From: Agapanthus africanus
Taxonomy: Eukaryota; Streptophyta; Magnoliopsida; Asparagales; Amaryllidaceae
Assembly (NCBI GenBank): GCA_030015575.1
Contig: JASDDO010000001.1
Coordinates: 519,431,772-519,495,771, forward strand
Reading direction: 5' to 3'
Length of the DNA: 64,000 nt
Below, in pieces: positions 32,057 through 43,839 of the stretch. The notes under the pieces were generated by a model. That model saw only the letters and a program-made list of their open reading frames with translations. It was not told the origin of the DNA and did no database searches. How positions within the stretch are numbered: position 1 is the stretch's first letter; the number at the start of each line of letters is the position of its first letter. The position numbers and the translations under genes are program-made.

Positions 32057-33868
32057 TGATCAGTCGAAAATACTGCATCTTTTAACCGGCAATTTCCCTA
32101 TCATTTGCACTCATTTAGAAGTGTTCGGTATTCATATTTCACATATTAGCAAATTAGTCGTAAAATATCAAATTGCATGTGTTAGACTTTAAAACCGACA
32201 CTTTAAGGGAATTGACTGTATTTTATGGCATCGCATCATCTCTATATTGCGCAACACTTGTTTCGAGATTTGTGCAGGAAAATCCAGGAGACAAGCCAAA
32301 ATTATCATTTTGCTGATCAAACATTACGCCAACTCAAAAGATGCAGATCTGGTAGCAATACAGAAGGAATTACAATATTCAACATATTAATAAAAGCCCC
32401 ATACATCAGCCCAAAGCAGTAGCAAAGAGATCAAGCCCTAAAGACTCCAAAGCGCCGCGGGGAGCCGGCTTGCGCCGCGGTTCCGCGGCGGTTCTGCCAC
32501 ATCATCACCTAATTTTCAGGGCATAATTCCTATCTCAGTGGGTACACCTCATTTTGACACGTCAAATTCTAGAATTCTCCAGAGTCTTCTGCCAGATCAG
32601 CAAAAGATCATTAAGCATGCTAATCTTGATTAAGCTCCTAACTAATCACATCTAGAAGCTTCTCCTCAACAAACTTTTGGAGGGAAATTCAAATCTCCTC
32701 TAACTAACTTTTGGAGGGAAATTCAAATTCTAATCCTAGATCCAGGGTTTGGGGAAGTCTATAAATAGAAGCCTAGACCTAGGGTTAAAAGGGGGGATCC
32801 TTGGTTAGTTCTTTAGTTGTTATTCATTAGTTCAATTCTTCATCTCGCCCTCTTCTTCCACAAGTTGAGTGACACAACTTGTGCGAAACCCTAACCCTAA
32901 TTCTAATCCAAATTCAAGATCCCGAGTACCAAATCAAGTGATAAGCCTTCAACCTTTTATGAGCCGAGCCGATCTTCAATCGGGCAAGTGATCCAAGCCG
33001 ATCCGCGACTCAAGGAGACGAGCGAAGCCAAATCGACGATCGAGTTCTTCCTCTTGTAGTTCTTGAGCGATTGTAACGAAATTGTTGATATAAATAAAAG
33101 ATGAAATTCTTTAATCTTGCTTTCTCTTAATTCTTGCATCATGATTCGATCTCAATTTGTGATTGTAGTTCTTGTTGTGATGTTTGAGTAAAACTCCGCT
33201 CGTAAAGGAGTCGAGACGATCAATAGAATGATGATGTAACAAATCTTAATACGATTCTTAAGTCCTACGAGTTTTGTAAACCCTAGCAAGTTCAAGAATC
33301 GATGACCTAGTTTCGTTGCGATGCTTTCTTGATTGTGATCGCTCGAAATTAGGGATCTACGATCGTTTCTTGAATTTACTAGAGGCTAGAATATGAATGA
33401 TATCGATGAAAGAACAAGAGATAAGATGAAACGCTAGTTTCACAAGAAATCCCTAATTCTTTTCGATCATCATCGATCTAGTATCAATTCATCGAAAGAT
33501 AAGAATACGTAATTGTAAGATTACATCACATCTATAGATCCGATCGATTCCTACGAGCCTCATTTCTATTCTTGATATTTGGTTGGAAAAATCATCAAAC
33601 TATCAATTCTTGATTCTATCTTTTTCTTATTATTAGATCTAGATTTTCTAATTCTTGAACTTCAAATATAAATCATGAATTGTTTGTTTTCTTTTCATTA
33701 AAGTTTCAATTCATCTAATTCAAAGCACGAAAGATTACACTTTCCCTGTGGACGATCCGCACTTACTAACGCGCTACATTCGACACCGTTATTGATTGCG
33801 GTCAAAATATTTTTGGTTGTGATTTCTTTACAATTTTCCAACTACACATCCGGAAATCGTTTAAATCA
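32057..33868 (+). mobile_element. Athila-like solo LTR inserted in element B
   Basis: One 1812 bp unit starts TGATCAGTCGAAAATACTGC and ends TTTAAATCA. Perfect target duplications ATTCT lie at 32052-32056 and 33869-33873, and element B coding sequence is on both sides. It resembles the Athila LTR at both ends: the start, and GACACCGTTATTGATTGCGG near 33783. A CCGCGG cluster (32453-32490) and a TATA box (TCTATAAATAG near 32758) also match in position. No internal region is present, so it is a solo LTR of a different, related Athila family. Confidence 0.88.
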
Positions 33869-34160
33869 ATTCTTTTCAGGCAGCGTGCGATTGCGCAGCT
33901 GAATGTTCTCGCAGTTCTTCGGTTCTTCCTCTTTTCCCGAAGTGGATTCTTTGAAGAGAGGGTCAAGAGTCATTTCTTTTCAGAGTCGCTCTCGAAAGTA
34001 AGAACTTATGATCCCCAACGTCGACCATGTGGCAGTTGTCAATAATTCTTTTATGCTCCTCGTTCGTGTTTCTTTGCTCCCGATGAGTTTTGCGTTTCAT
34101 CCGCTTGAAACGTTGTCGATGAGCAACATATCCCTGCCACCATCTTTTAAAAGCGTTGCA

Positions 34161-37100
34161 CTATTCGGTGGGGTGCGCAATCTTTCGATGATATAAGCAG
34201 TAACTAGGATGTGTTTCCGCTTCACCAGGAGTGTTTCTTTCGGAAGGTGGCAGCTTCATTCCCATTGATATGGCCTTGGCGAACCTCTTCCTCGTCTTGA
34301 ACCTGTTTTTATTTGCGGCGGATGTATTTTGATCTGGTGGGAGTATTCTAACCCTTTCGTCCAATCGTCGGCGTTTGGCCTCTTCAAATATGGCCATCTC
34401 GCACTCTTGATTAGCTTTGCTTTTCAGAAGAGCTTCGTTTAGGAACGCATCAATCATTTCGTCCAATGGTCCTAGAAGTTCCGGCTCAGGATCTACCCCC
34501 AGTTTCTCTGCGTAAGGAGCTTCTTCATCGTCTATTAATGAGTGAGAGATCACATGGCAGCTTGCTACATAATCTCCAGATTCATCCGACGAGTCTTCTC
34601 CATTGTCATCATCTCCGTCCTCAAGGACGTGGCTGAGAAATTCTTGGAGTGTGACCGGGGTCCGCACCTTCTGGTTATATTCTTCCAGTGCGTCGATATA
34701 CTTTTGCAGGTCCGTGCGCTCGTCACTAAGCTTCACGGGCTTCTTGGATCTCTTCTTCTTCTTCGAAGACTTTGACGGCTGGGTGTGAGCGCTTTGGCTA
34801 TCACCACCAATTTTTGGAGTTGGGCGCGGTTTCAGCATTCCCTCGATGATCTCGGGTTCCAGTGGATTTTTCCACCTGATCTCCAGGCATGTTTGGAGAT
34901 CCTTCAGTATTCTTTTAGTCTTGGCTGAAAGAACGATCTCCCATGGAGCTTCTTCTACGAAAGAACATGATGCCCCCAGTGTGTCCGTCTTCTTAGGAGT
35001 GTATGGCTGTGGCGGGCTCACCTTCCAATTTTCGGACATGGCAAATTTGCTTTGTTGGTATTGATCTTCGATCCAGCCTTTAAAGACGAAGCAATCTTTA
35101 ATTGGATGGCTTACTGTTTGATGGTAGGGGCAATAATTGGGACTATTAGCCTCACCAGGTTGCAACGGCTGTTTTGGATTCGGCAGATTGATGAGCCCGT
35201 TGCGCACCGCCAGCTCAAACAATCTCCTCGTTTTGTCCCAGGAAAATGAATAAGGGCGCTTCATTTTCTCATTATAGTATCGCCGTCTCTCGTCTAGTCG
35301 ATCCGTTAATTTTGGACCACTGGGCTGCTATTGAGCATTGGCGACGAAGGTCGCTTTTCCTTTCCCTTTTTCATTCCGCGGCTCCGGCTTCGAAGAGGAA
35401 GGCCTATGGCCCATCTGGTCCATTTGAGCTAGTTTGTCAATCAGGGCCTGGAACGTGGTTGGCTTAAAAAACATCATGAATTGTGAGATGGTCGCTTGAG
35501 GGTCAAGAGTGCCCACAAACATGCCCACTGCCGGCGTTTCTTCGATGCGCTATTCACATTTTGACCACAAATTCCGCCATCGTATTGCGTATTGAACCCA
35601 TGTCTCGCCAGGTTTCACCTGACATTGATCAATGCCGTTATTAGGGTGCGTTCACTAGCACTCGCGAATCGCTGGGTGAATAATAGCTCCATCTCTGCAA
35701 AGGTTTTGACAGAATCGTTTGGAAGCTCCGAATACCACTCAAACGCCGTTTCCGACAAGCTGCCGACAAATTGGCGGAGCAGAAGTTTATCATCACCTCC
35801 AGTGTTGCCACATAGAGCCCTGAACTGGGCGACATGCTGATGCGGATTTCCCGTCCCCTTATATACATGGAATTTAGGGATCGTATATCCCGGCGGGTAC
35901 TTGATCTGATCGTACCATCCTGGATATGGTCGCCCAGTTTTAACAATTTGGCCGGCCGCTTCATTCGCCTGGTGAGCTCATATTTGCTGAGCGATGTAAT
36001 CGTCCAAGGCGGCCTTAGAGATTGTCTCTTCTTTGACTGCTGAAAGAGCCGGAGGGGGGTTTGATGTCTCCCCTCTGTCATCTTCAATGATGATCGGGGG
36101 GTCTTCAGCTGGAGGTTTCGGCTGTAACATCATCCCAGCTATGTCTTGGAACAAAAGAGCCATTCGTTTGATGTTGACTGCCTGTTCCGCGGCCTCTTTT
36201 TCTTTCCTCTCAAGCATTCTTCGGAGGAATTCAGTATTAGTTTCTTGTTCCCGACGCTGCTCTGAGGTCTCTGGATTTTCTTTCGGCCCAGTGAGCACAG
36301 CCATTGCAGTCAGCATCTCCTGAAGTTTCTGCTGCTGTTGTTCCTGAGCCTTCGTTATCGATCGGGTAAGCGGTCGATGGCCCGTAGAAGCACGACTTTT
36401 TTCTTTTCCGGAAGCCATATAAACAGTATGCACCATCATGCCCCCAGACTTGGGGAATTTAGGTTCGGTATCTTTGCGGTTCGTCGCGGACATAGGGGCT
36501 TTCTCTGGCCTCCTTCTCTTGTGAGCAGTTGAAGTCGAGGGAGCCGTTGCAGCGGGCACCCAGACGGCTGTTGCCTTTTGTGGCTTGACAGGATGGTTTT
36601 CTCCTTGTCGAGCTTTAAGCTTCTTTGGACGGTGAGTGTAGTCCTGGTTAATCACCGATTCCTGGACCTGTCGCCAGACTTTATAAATTTTGGAGGATAG
36701 CCGCTGAGGGGGCTATTCCTGCTTCTTTTTTGTAGTAATCTCCATAGGTGGAGGAGATCTCTTCAGCACGGTAGTCGGAGAGTTCTTGCGAACCCTCCTA
36801 AGCGGTTCAAAGCTGTTCCCAGTTGGAACAGCAGCATTGATTTCCACCATGGGAGCTGGCGGAGTTAGCCCAGAAGGGGAGCTACCCCCAGCCTTCCTTA
36901 CTCGGCGCCAGTGACGACAGCGAGCATGTCGTGCAGATGGAGTTAGTTCAGCTGTAGGGGTGACTTCCTCATGCTCCCTGTTTTGGTGAAGGGTCATCGC
37001 CGGTGTCAGCCTCTTGAAGACCGATTTCCGTTAAGAAGCAATGTCCAATCTGTCAAAGACAGACCTCTAGGAGGGGGAAGCAGCTTTGATGACTTCACCT

Positions 37101-37600
37101 GGAGTGGAAGCCGGAACGGCCAGCCTTGTGAAGACTGATTTCTTGGTAGGAGAAGCTTCTCTAATAATTTCATCCGCTTGAGCCGGGATGGATATCCGCT
37201 TTGGGATGGCCGCTTCGGGTATCACGGGCTTGTTGGCGTTCTGGCCCAGTCTGTTGAAAACTGAGACAGCGGAGTTGGCAACCCGTTGAGAGGGACCGCA
37301 GCAGTGGTAAGTCGATCAAAGATCGGCTTCTTCAGGGCTTCCTGCAACGTCAGCGGGGCATTGAAGTTCATGGGTGGGACCATGGTCCCGAAGAATAGTC
37401 CAGTGGTAGCCTGAGTTATTTGCTCCACCGGCATCTTGAACAGCGAGGCCGCTTGGGGCCTGTAAGTCACTCCCCCGGAAGGGACGGAGTGAGAGTTGCA
37501 GTTGCGGTTAATGCAGGTTGAAGCCATTGATCTTCTGTTTTCTGCACGGAGCAAGACACCAAATCTTAGTATCTCGAACCTAAGGGCAACTATATCAAAC
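34161..37600 (-). pseudogene. Element B gag
   Basis: Long Tat-type gag. In sense order the N-terminal region (about 37220-37560) starts near MAST and is rich in repeated (K)SVFxRL-like motifs. A basic/Pro-rich region follows with PSARHARCRHWRRVRKAGGS. A Gln-rich coiled region (36180-36400) comes next, then the gag core (about 35600-35950: YDQIKYPPGYTIPKFH ... AFEWYSELPND). Two zinc knuckles of CX2HX4HX4C type follow (CPYHQTVSHPIKDC near 35105-35146 and CLYHRKIAHP near 34170-34205). The gene would have made particle protein. It is broken in several places. Confidence 0.82.
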
Positions 37601-37621
37601 CGCGATTCGTTCGCGAGCACG

Positions 37622-37637
37622 ACACACGAAGTGTGGA
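37622..37637 (-). promoter_or_regulatory. Conserved leader hairpin CACACTTCGTGTG, element B
   Basis: A 13-base foldback lies about 20 bases after the primer-binding site in sense orientation. The same hairpin sits at the same place in A (near 55206-55220) and D (near 62945-62960). Conservation of both sequence and position suggests a packaging or dimer signal; this is inference. Confidence 0.5.
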
Positions 37638-37653
37638 GTGGAAAGAGGAAAAC

Positions 37654-37671
37654 GTCCCACCGGGCGTGCCA
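37654..37671 (-). other. Element B primer-binding site
   Basis: TGGCACGCCCGGTGGGAC, in sense, lies five bases after the 5' LTR. The same or nearly the same site occurs in A (55237-55254) and D (62909-62926). It must match a tRNA 3' end terminating in CCA; I could not assign the tRNA from memory. Confidence 0.8.
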
Positions 37672-37676
37672 GATTC

Positions 37677-40411
37677 TGTTCCCCGCCGAAACACGGAGAC
37701 GTGACCGCGCGGGTCCGTCTTGCCTGAATTTCGGGGCAGATGCTAATTGGTGCTATCCGTCCACCTCTCCGAAGATGCCAAGTTGATTTATAACACCATG
37801 CATCGAAGGTTTAAACGGTTGCGGCCGATGTAGAAGACTTCATCAGATTCCCCCTCATTTGAGGGGTTTTTGATTGTGGGGACGCTCTTTCCTGCAGGCG
37901 CAAGACCCTGCAGTTAATTACGCTACTGTATCGCGGTAACCACTTTCTCCTTCTCCAGATGGTCACATCGTGTCGTGGGTGTTTGTTTTGTTTTTGGTTG
38001 CCCGTGGATTGTATACGGAGACTAATGTATGTTGTCACCCGTAGGGCGTGGATTAGTCCAAATCCGTATTTTCTTAGATTTGGGTTTGGGGGTTGGGTTT
38101 AAGGATACGTTAGTCTCATTTGAGACTAAGATCAACTTAAACGTTTGTTAAGTATACGTTAGTCTAATTTCAGACTAAGATCAACTTAACTGGATCGTTT
38201 AGATCCAACAAAAGAGCATTCGGACTCTATTGTTTAGTTTAGGGATATTGCAGTCGATTAGTTTAAGGACATTACGGTCCAATGTTAGTTTAAGGACATC
38301 TCGGTCCAATGTTAAGGACATCATAGTCCGTGAATTTAAAGACATCACAGTCAAGGTTAAGGACATCATAGTCCATGAGTTTAAAGACCCCACAGTCCAA
38401 GTTAAGGACATCATAGTCCATGAGTTTAAAGACCTCACAGTCAAGGTTAAGGACATCATAGTCCGTGAGTTTAAAGACCTCACAGTCAAGGTTAAGGATA
38501 TCATAGTCCGTGAGTTTAAAGAACTCACAGTCAAGGTTAAGGACATCATAGTCCATGGGCTTAAGGACCCCACAGTCCAGGTTAAGGACATCATAGTCCA
38601 TGAAATGTATGGTTGTCAGGACCTGTCACCTCTCTGAAGACGTTGAAGGATTACAATGACAAATATCAGAAGAGTTCAGAGATGTACCCTTAAACTGATG
38701 TGGGTTGAGAGACCTGTAGTCCAATTGGGACTAAGATCTGTGATTTATGAGCATATGAACTCAATTAATCTGAATTGAGGACTTATGGCCAATTTGGGCT
38801 AAGTCCATTCAATTACAATGTTCAACATTTTTTTTTGAGTTGTTAGATGTTTGTTTGAGCCTAATCCCTTTAAAAATGCTAAGCATTGGTTTGGTCTCTG
38901 ACAATGTTTTGTCTTTAGTTTAATGTTGTGCATTTATCATAGCTCCAGGCTTATTCAAAGAACAGTTTATGTTCTATCCAAGCACACATAAAAGCATGTG
39001 GCGCACTTGGCACTAGCGCCAGTCGATGAGCGCAATGCGCTATGGTAAAAATGCTAATGCGCTTAGCGCTTTGCGCCAGATATGAAGCACTAATGCGCTT
39101 AGCGCTTTGCGCTAAATGAAGAGCGCTGATGCGCTTAGCGCTTTACGCTAGATGTAAAGCGCTGATACGCTATAGTTGAAGCGTTGAGGCGTTTGGCGCT
39201 GGTGCCATATAATGAGCGCAAAGCGCTTTTAGTAATGTAGCGCTCACGTGAGGAGCACGTGACGCGCTTAGCGCTGAGCGCTAACCAATGAGCGCAGTGC
39301 GCTGTGTTTGAAGCGCTATGGCATTGCAGCGCTTTGCGCTAGATGAAAGCACTAAGGCACTTTTAAATTAGGAGCGCTAAGGCTCTTCTTAGATTAGGAG
39401 CGCTAAGGCTCTTCTTAGATTAGGAGCGCTAAGTCTCTTCTTAGGTTAACTTTGCGCTCTGAAGATTATCTTTTCTTTGATAAGAGACTTTGTCTTAAGA
39501 TTCTAAGAACAAAATTCTTAGTTTATAGGACATATTTCAATCTCTTTTTGATGAAAGGCTTTGCCTTTATGGATCTGTGATTCTAAGAGAATTGAATAAT
39601 TCTCCCCATTTTATAATGAGATGTTCATAATCTCTTTTGTGAAAGACAATTTATCTTATAGATCTATGATCTGTGAAAGAAGTAAATACTTCTTTTTATA
39701 TTGAGATGATTTCGTCTTTCTATTCTTTTTTACCTTGAAAAGAATTGTCTTCTTCTGCCGAGAGCTTCTTCTTCTTCCTGAGATTTTCTCAAAGTTTATG
39801 GGGGGGTTCCTCTCTCTGAGACTTGAACTCTCGGGGCCTTTATATAGGGCAAGCTGATTTGTTCAATCGGTTAAAGAGATTTATTCTCCAATTGATTTGG
39901 GAATTTCCCCACCGTCAGATCTTTGATCCAAGGGCTTCTGGTTTACAGAATAATCTTCTTGTTTTTTAACAAGATTGAGAAATGTTTCCCCCTTACAGAA
40001 TTTGTTCTGTATTTTAGTGATTTTTTAATCACCATTGGATCATTGATCCAACGGTGTTCTAAATTCAGGGCACAATTTTTTCTGTTTGGAAAGATTCAAC
40101 AGAATTTCATTCTTGTTAATTGATGATTTAATCATATCCGTTGGATATTTGATCCAACGGTGAGGAACATTTAGTTCCAGCGCTAGTGCTTATGCGCTTT
40201 GCCTATGGTGCGCTACTTGGAGCGCAGCGCTCTTAGCGCTAGCGCACACGTGCTTTGCATGTGGTGCGCTACTTGGAGCGCAGCGCATCTAGCGCTAGTG
40301 CGTATGCGCTTTGCACGGGGTGCACTAGTTGTAGTGCAGCGCTTTTATAAAAGCGCAACTTTAATTCAAATTTTGAATTCTGAACAGAGCTTTGCTCTAA
40401 TTGGGGAAACA
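37677..40411 (-). repeat. Element B 5' LTR
   Basis: A 2735 bp, uninterrupted copy of the B LTR. Sense ends are TGTTTCCCC and GGGGAACA. It contains the TATA box at 39837-39846, the 45 bp hairpin array (38230-38637), AGCGCT arrays (39000-39400 and 40180-40350) and the GTGGATTGTATAC block (38000-38050). Followed by the ACAGT target duplicate at 40412-40416 and then integrase of element A. Confidence 0.92.
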
Positions 40412-40679
40412 ACAGTCTTTCGTGCCAGTCCTTTTTGTTTTTGGACACCGTTTTCTTTATAATCTTTGTCAGGGTCTTGTTGAATGCTTCAGCTAGACCA
40501 TTGGTTCGGGGGTTGTAGACTGAAGAGTGTCTCCAGTCTATATTATACTGCTGTGCAAAGCGGCTAATCTTATGAATTCTGTTGGCCGACCCATTGTCCG
40601 AGATGATTCGTCGCGGAGTGCCGAACCGGTAGATGGCGTGTGTCCTGAAGAAATTGATGATATTCTCCGTCTTCACTTC
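40412..40679 (-). pseudogene. Element A integrase, core part
   Basis: On the - strand this continues the integrase whose C-terminal part is at 1852-2338. Visible motifs are FGTPRRIISDNGSANR and TNGLAEAFNKTLT, the catalytic core. It ends at the insertion of the solo LTR at 40680 and resumes at 43528. Confidence 0.85.
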
Positions 40680-43527
40680 TGTAACAACCCTAAACTTTCT
40701 GTACAATTTTTTTCAAAAATACAGAAAGGGGTACTTGAGCCCAAGCACAAGTTATAAGTTTGTTTTGCTTTTGAACAGTAAGAAGGAGCTTGTAGCTCAT
40801 TGGTAAGTCCTTGCACTGCTGAACCAAAGCACCATAGTTCAAATCCCATCAACCACATATTTTTTTAATTAAATTCTTTTAATCTTTTAGAAGCCCAAGA
40901 GTCTACACGTACACTACACGTAATAGGGTAAGTTACAGAATAAACAAACGTGTCCACGAGGCTAGGCCAAGCGTCAGGGACACGTGGCGAAGACACGGGC
41001 CCCGACTCGCCCAACTCGGGCCGACGACTCGCCTGACTCGGCCGGCGCCGCCGAGTCAACTCGGCCCAAACCCAATTTTTCTTGAACCCCTTGCACCCTT
41101 TGGCCTACCCCACTCCCCCTGCACTGTTTAAATTCTCTGCAATTAACCAAAGAATTAAAATACCCTATTTTAATACTTTTTAATGCAAATTTAAATACAA
41201 TTTTTATCACACCCTTTCACTACCCTAAACCCAAGATTTTTCCTATAAATACCACCCTAAAATCATCTCTCCTCACTCACAAATCCCTGCCCAAACTCTC
41301 AAGAAAATTCCCAAGACTTTTTGTGTGCAAGTGGAGTTAGCAAAGGGCGAAGCTCCGACAAACTTCCGACGACGATCCGAGGAGATTCCGACGACGAAAC
41401 GATGCACTGACACCTCCCACCTCTTCCTCCTTCTCTCTTCTAGTCTAATAACCTGTAAGTCCCGACTTCTTCCCCTTTTCACTATTCTAAAAACATTCAA
41501 AACTAAAACACGATGGAAGCGGAGTTAGTCCGACTTCCGATTCGGTTTTTCCTTAAAAGGTTCTATTTTTCTTAAACACAATAATACCAAACTCTTATGT
41601 CATGATCATTAAACATTAATGAAGATCATAGAACAAGTTTAGTATCAAAATAATAACCGTAGCAAGTTTTATTCCACTTTTACATTAAAATGCCTTCATG
41701 TTTCATTTCGACATACTAGAACATTTTAAACTGTATTACCTTAGAAAACTCACGAGGTAATGACCTACCTCCTCACAACACACATATCTAATATAGCACG
41801 ATGAAATTTGGGAACATAGATTTGGGAAAAATACGATTTTATACATAACTACCTTCGACTTATAAAAACCTTTTTCTACAAGAAGTGTATTTTAATAAAT
41901 CTTTGCAAATGCGCCTCTACAACCCATTTCGGGAAACCCGTTCAGGATGGTGCGGATTATTGCACATCTTCGGGCTTAGTAGAGTGAGATGCAGACCCCC
42001 GCAAGGAGCATAAAATCTCGAAAGATTTAAAATACAATTTTCTTTAGAAAATATGATTTCTATTACAAATAAAACTTATATTTTTAATAAATAAATATAT
42101 GTAATTAATATCAAAATATCTATTTTTAATATTTATAATTCCATATTTCCAAAATTTAAGAAAAATATTCCATTTACAAGAAAACACCATACAAATCCAA
42201 TATTACAAATAAATAACATATATTATGAAATTAGGTTTTATTCACTAGAAATGTCATATTGATAAAATATACATCCATGAAAACTCTAAAGACGATAATA
42301 AAATACTTGAGGTGTATCTTGAAAATTATACAAAATTATTTTTACATAAAACCCCCTCAAGTTATACTAAATTACAATAAGGACCCTAGTAAACATAGGT
42401 TTAAGCGGGACCAGTCTCTTGAGCCTTAGGGAGCCGGAGATATAGGTGCTTGCCTATTTAAGGTAGACAACTTAACAAATGGTGTTATCAACACGGTAAT
42501 TGTCTTTGAAAATGACACAAATCCTGTCGTCCATGTGCAGCAGTTACCGATAGCACCAAAAACATAATTCAGGATTTAATTTCTTTTCTAATTGTCCAAC
42601 TCAGACTCAGTCCCAATATAATCAATCTGACTTGAATATGATTCAAGTATCAAACTACAATTCAACATGAATCGGTCTATTCAATCTAATCAATCTATAT
42701 TGACTAAAGCGAACCATGGATATACATCCATTTACATAATTCTCCAGTTACATCCATTTACTGATATCATGGTTTCGTCAAGTCATCCATCTATATACAA
42801 TATACAATTCAGACAATACAATACATTCCGTACAATCAATACATTCAATACAATAAACACTACGGGGTTATAAAGGGATAGACTGATACGGAATATGTTA
42901 AAGGTGGCACGAGGTCGTCACTTAAGACGTAATTACATCCATACCGCTGTTCCGTGGTATTATAGATGGAGCCTTGTACTCCTGATACCTTAGTCTCCGG
43001 GGAAAGTGAGACTCCTTTCGTATACACTGACATCTTCTGTACCAAGCTACAAACAACTACGTTAACATAACAATCAACATTATAATAGATATACTTGCTT
43101 TCTGTGTATTCTACTTCTCTCTCTCTCTTTGGGACTTACCGAGCAATTTGTTTGCTGACAACATTCTCTTTCTTCTTCTTTGGAATGTCGCCAGGTGATG
43201 ACTCACAGGAGATCGAGCCCACCAGCGAGGATTTGGACCAGCTAGATTTCAACCCAAAGCTTTAGATTCCTTGTATACATTTACATTCTGTATTTTTCAT
43301 TTCTGTTATGCCACTGTTTAGGCATTGCTTTCCATTCCATGAATTTACCTTTCAGATGTATTGTAAAAAGAATGTTAATAAATAAAGTTGCTGTTCATTT
43401 ACATCACGTCTCTTGTGTACATTACATTTTATATTGCTTAGATACGCTTAGCGTGTTTACTTTAGAGTAAATATGTAGCGGAATTGTCGCGTCCCCTTCA
43501 CCGTATACCGAGAAGCGGGGCGTGAAA
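40680..43527 (+). mobile_element. Solo LTR, gypsy-type (TGTAACAACCC...), in element A integrase
   Basis: A 2848 bp unit starts TGTAACAACCC and ends GGGGCGTGAAA. Perfect 5 bp duplications ACTTC (40675-40679 and 43528-43532) flank it, with integrase of element A on both sides. A TATA box (CCTATAAATACC, 41242-41253) and an AATAAA near 43380 support a + orientation LTR. The ends resemble large LTRs of chromovirus (Tekay/Del) elements. The same end type occurs at 44474-47701. The ends are partly inverted, so a DNA transposon was considered but is less likely. No coding gene is seen. Confidence 0.68.
40780..40868 (+). ncRNA. tRNA-derived Pol III promoter-like segment (possible SINE head)
   Basis: GTAGCTCATTGG (near 40791) resembles a Pol III A box, and AGTTCAAATCC (near 40836) resembles a B box about 40 bases later. 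A T-run follows at 40860-40866. The spacing fits tRNA-derived SINEs. It is too degenerate to be a working tRNA, and no anticodon arm can be trusted. It lies inside the solo LTR and may be a small SINE insertion or a chance match. Confidence 0.35.
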
Positions 43528-43830
43528 ACTTCCTTTAGCGGTACTGCCTCTGCTCACTCAGAGAAGTAATCGGTTGTTGCTAATAAGAACCGACGTCCCT
43601 TGGATGATGATGGTTTGATGGGCCCGATTATATCGGTTCCCCACATTTCAAACGGCCAGTTGGCCAATGTTGGGAGTAGCAGATTTGGATGTTGGTGGAT
43701 GAAGTTCCCGTGAATTTGGCACGAGTGACACTGCTTCGCAAATTCGAGGCAGTCCTGAATCATCGTGGACCAATAGTAGCCCATCCTTTTGATCTTCAGC
43801 TTCATATTTGTCCCGGCTTGATGGGAACCA
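43528..43830 (-). pseudogene. Element A integrase, N-terminal zinc region
   Basis: Sense reading gives MGYYWSTMIQDCLEFAKQC then HSCQIHGNFIHQHPN and WPFEMWGTDIIGPI, the HHCC region and first part of the core. It stands next to the solo LTR at 40680-43527, which cut the gene. Confidence 0.85.
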
Positions 43831-43839
43831 CAGAGTCCG

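Larger units (their letters stand above)
2339..40411 (-). mobile_element. Element B: giant Tat-lineage Ty3/gypsy retrotransposon with antisense accessory gene
   Basis: Both LTRs are present: 3' LTR 2339-18315 (containing the Athila insertion) and 5' LTR 37677-40411. LTR termini are TGTTTCCCC and GGGGAACA-like on the sense (-) strand. A primer-binding site at 37654-37671 and a G-rich polypurine tract at 18316-18328 sit in the right places. Removing the Athila element and an Athila-like solo LTR leaves about 23 kb, the size of giant Tat/Ogre-type elements. Parts in sense order are gag, protease, RT, RNase H, second RNase H and integrase, then a 9.7 kb 3' region with an antisense gene and a satellite-like array. 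By eye the two LTRs differ at about 3% of sites, which suggests an insertion of order 1-2.5 million years ago depending on the rate used. The coding region is broken in roughly ten places. Confidence 0.88.

Noticed and set aside
32880-32905. Telomere-like CCCTAACCCTAA
   Set aside because: Only two units in an LTR. Too short to be telomeric.
40791-40846. Working tRNA gene
   Set aside because: Box matches are imperfect and no consistent cloverleaf can be drawn, so only a tRNA-derived origin is suggested.
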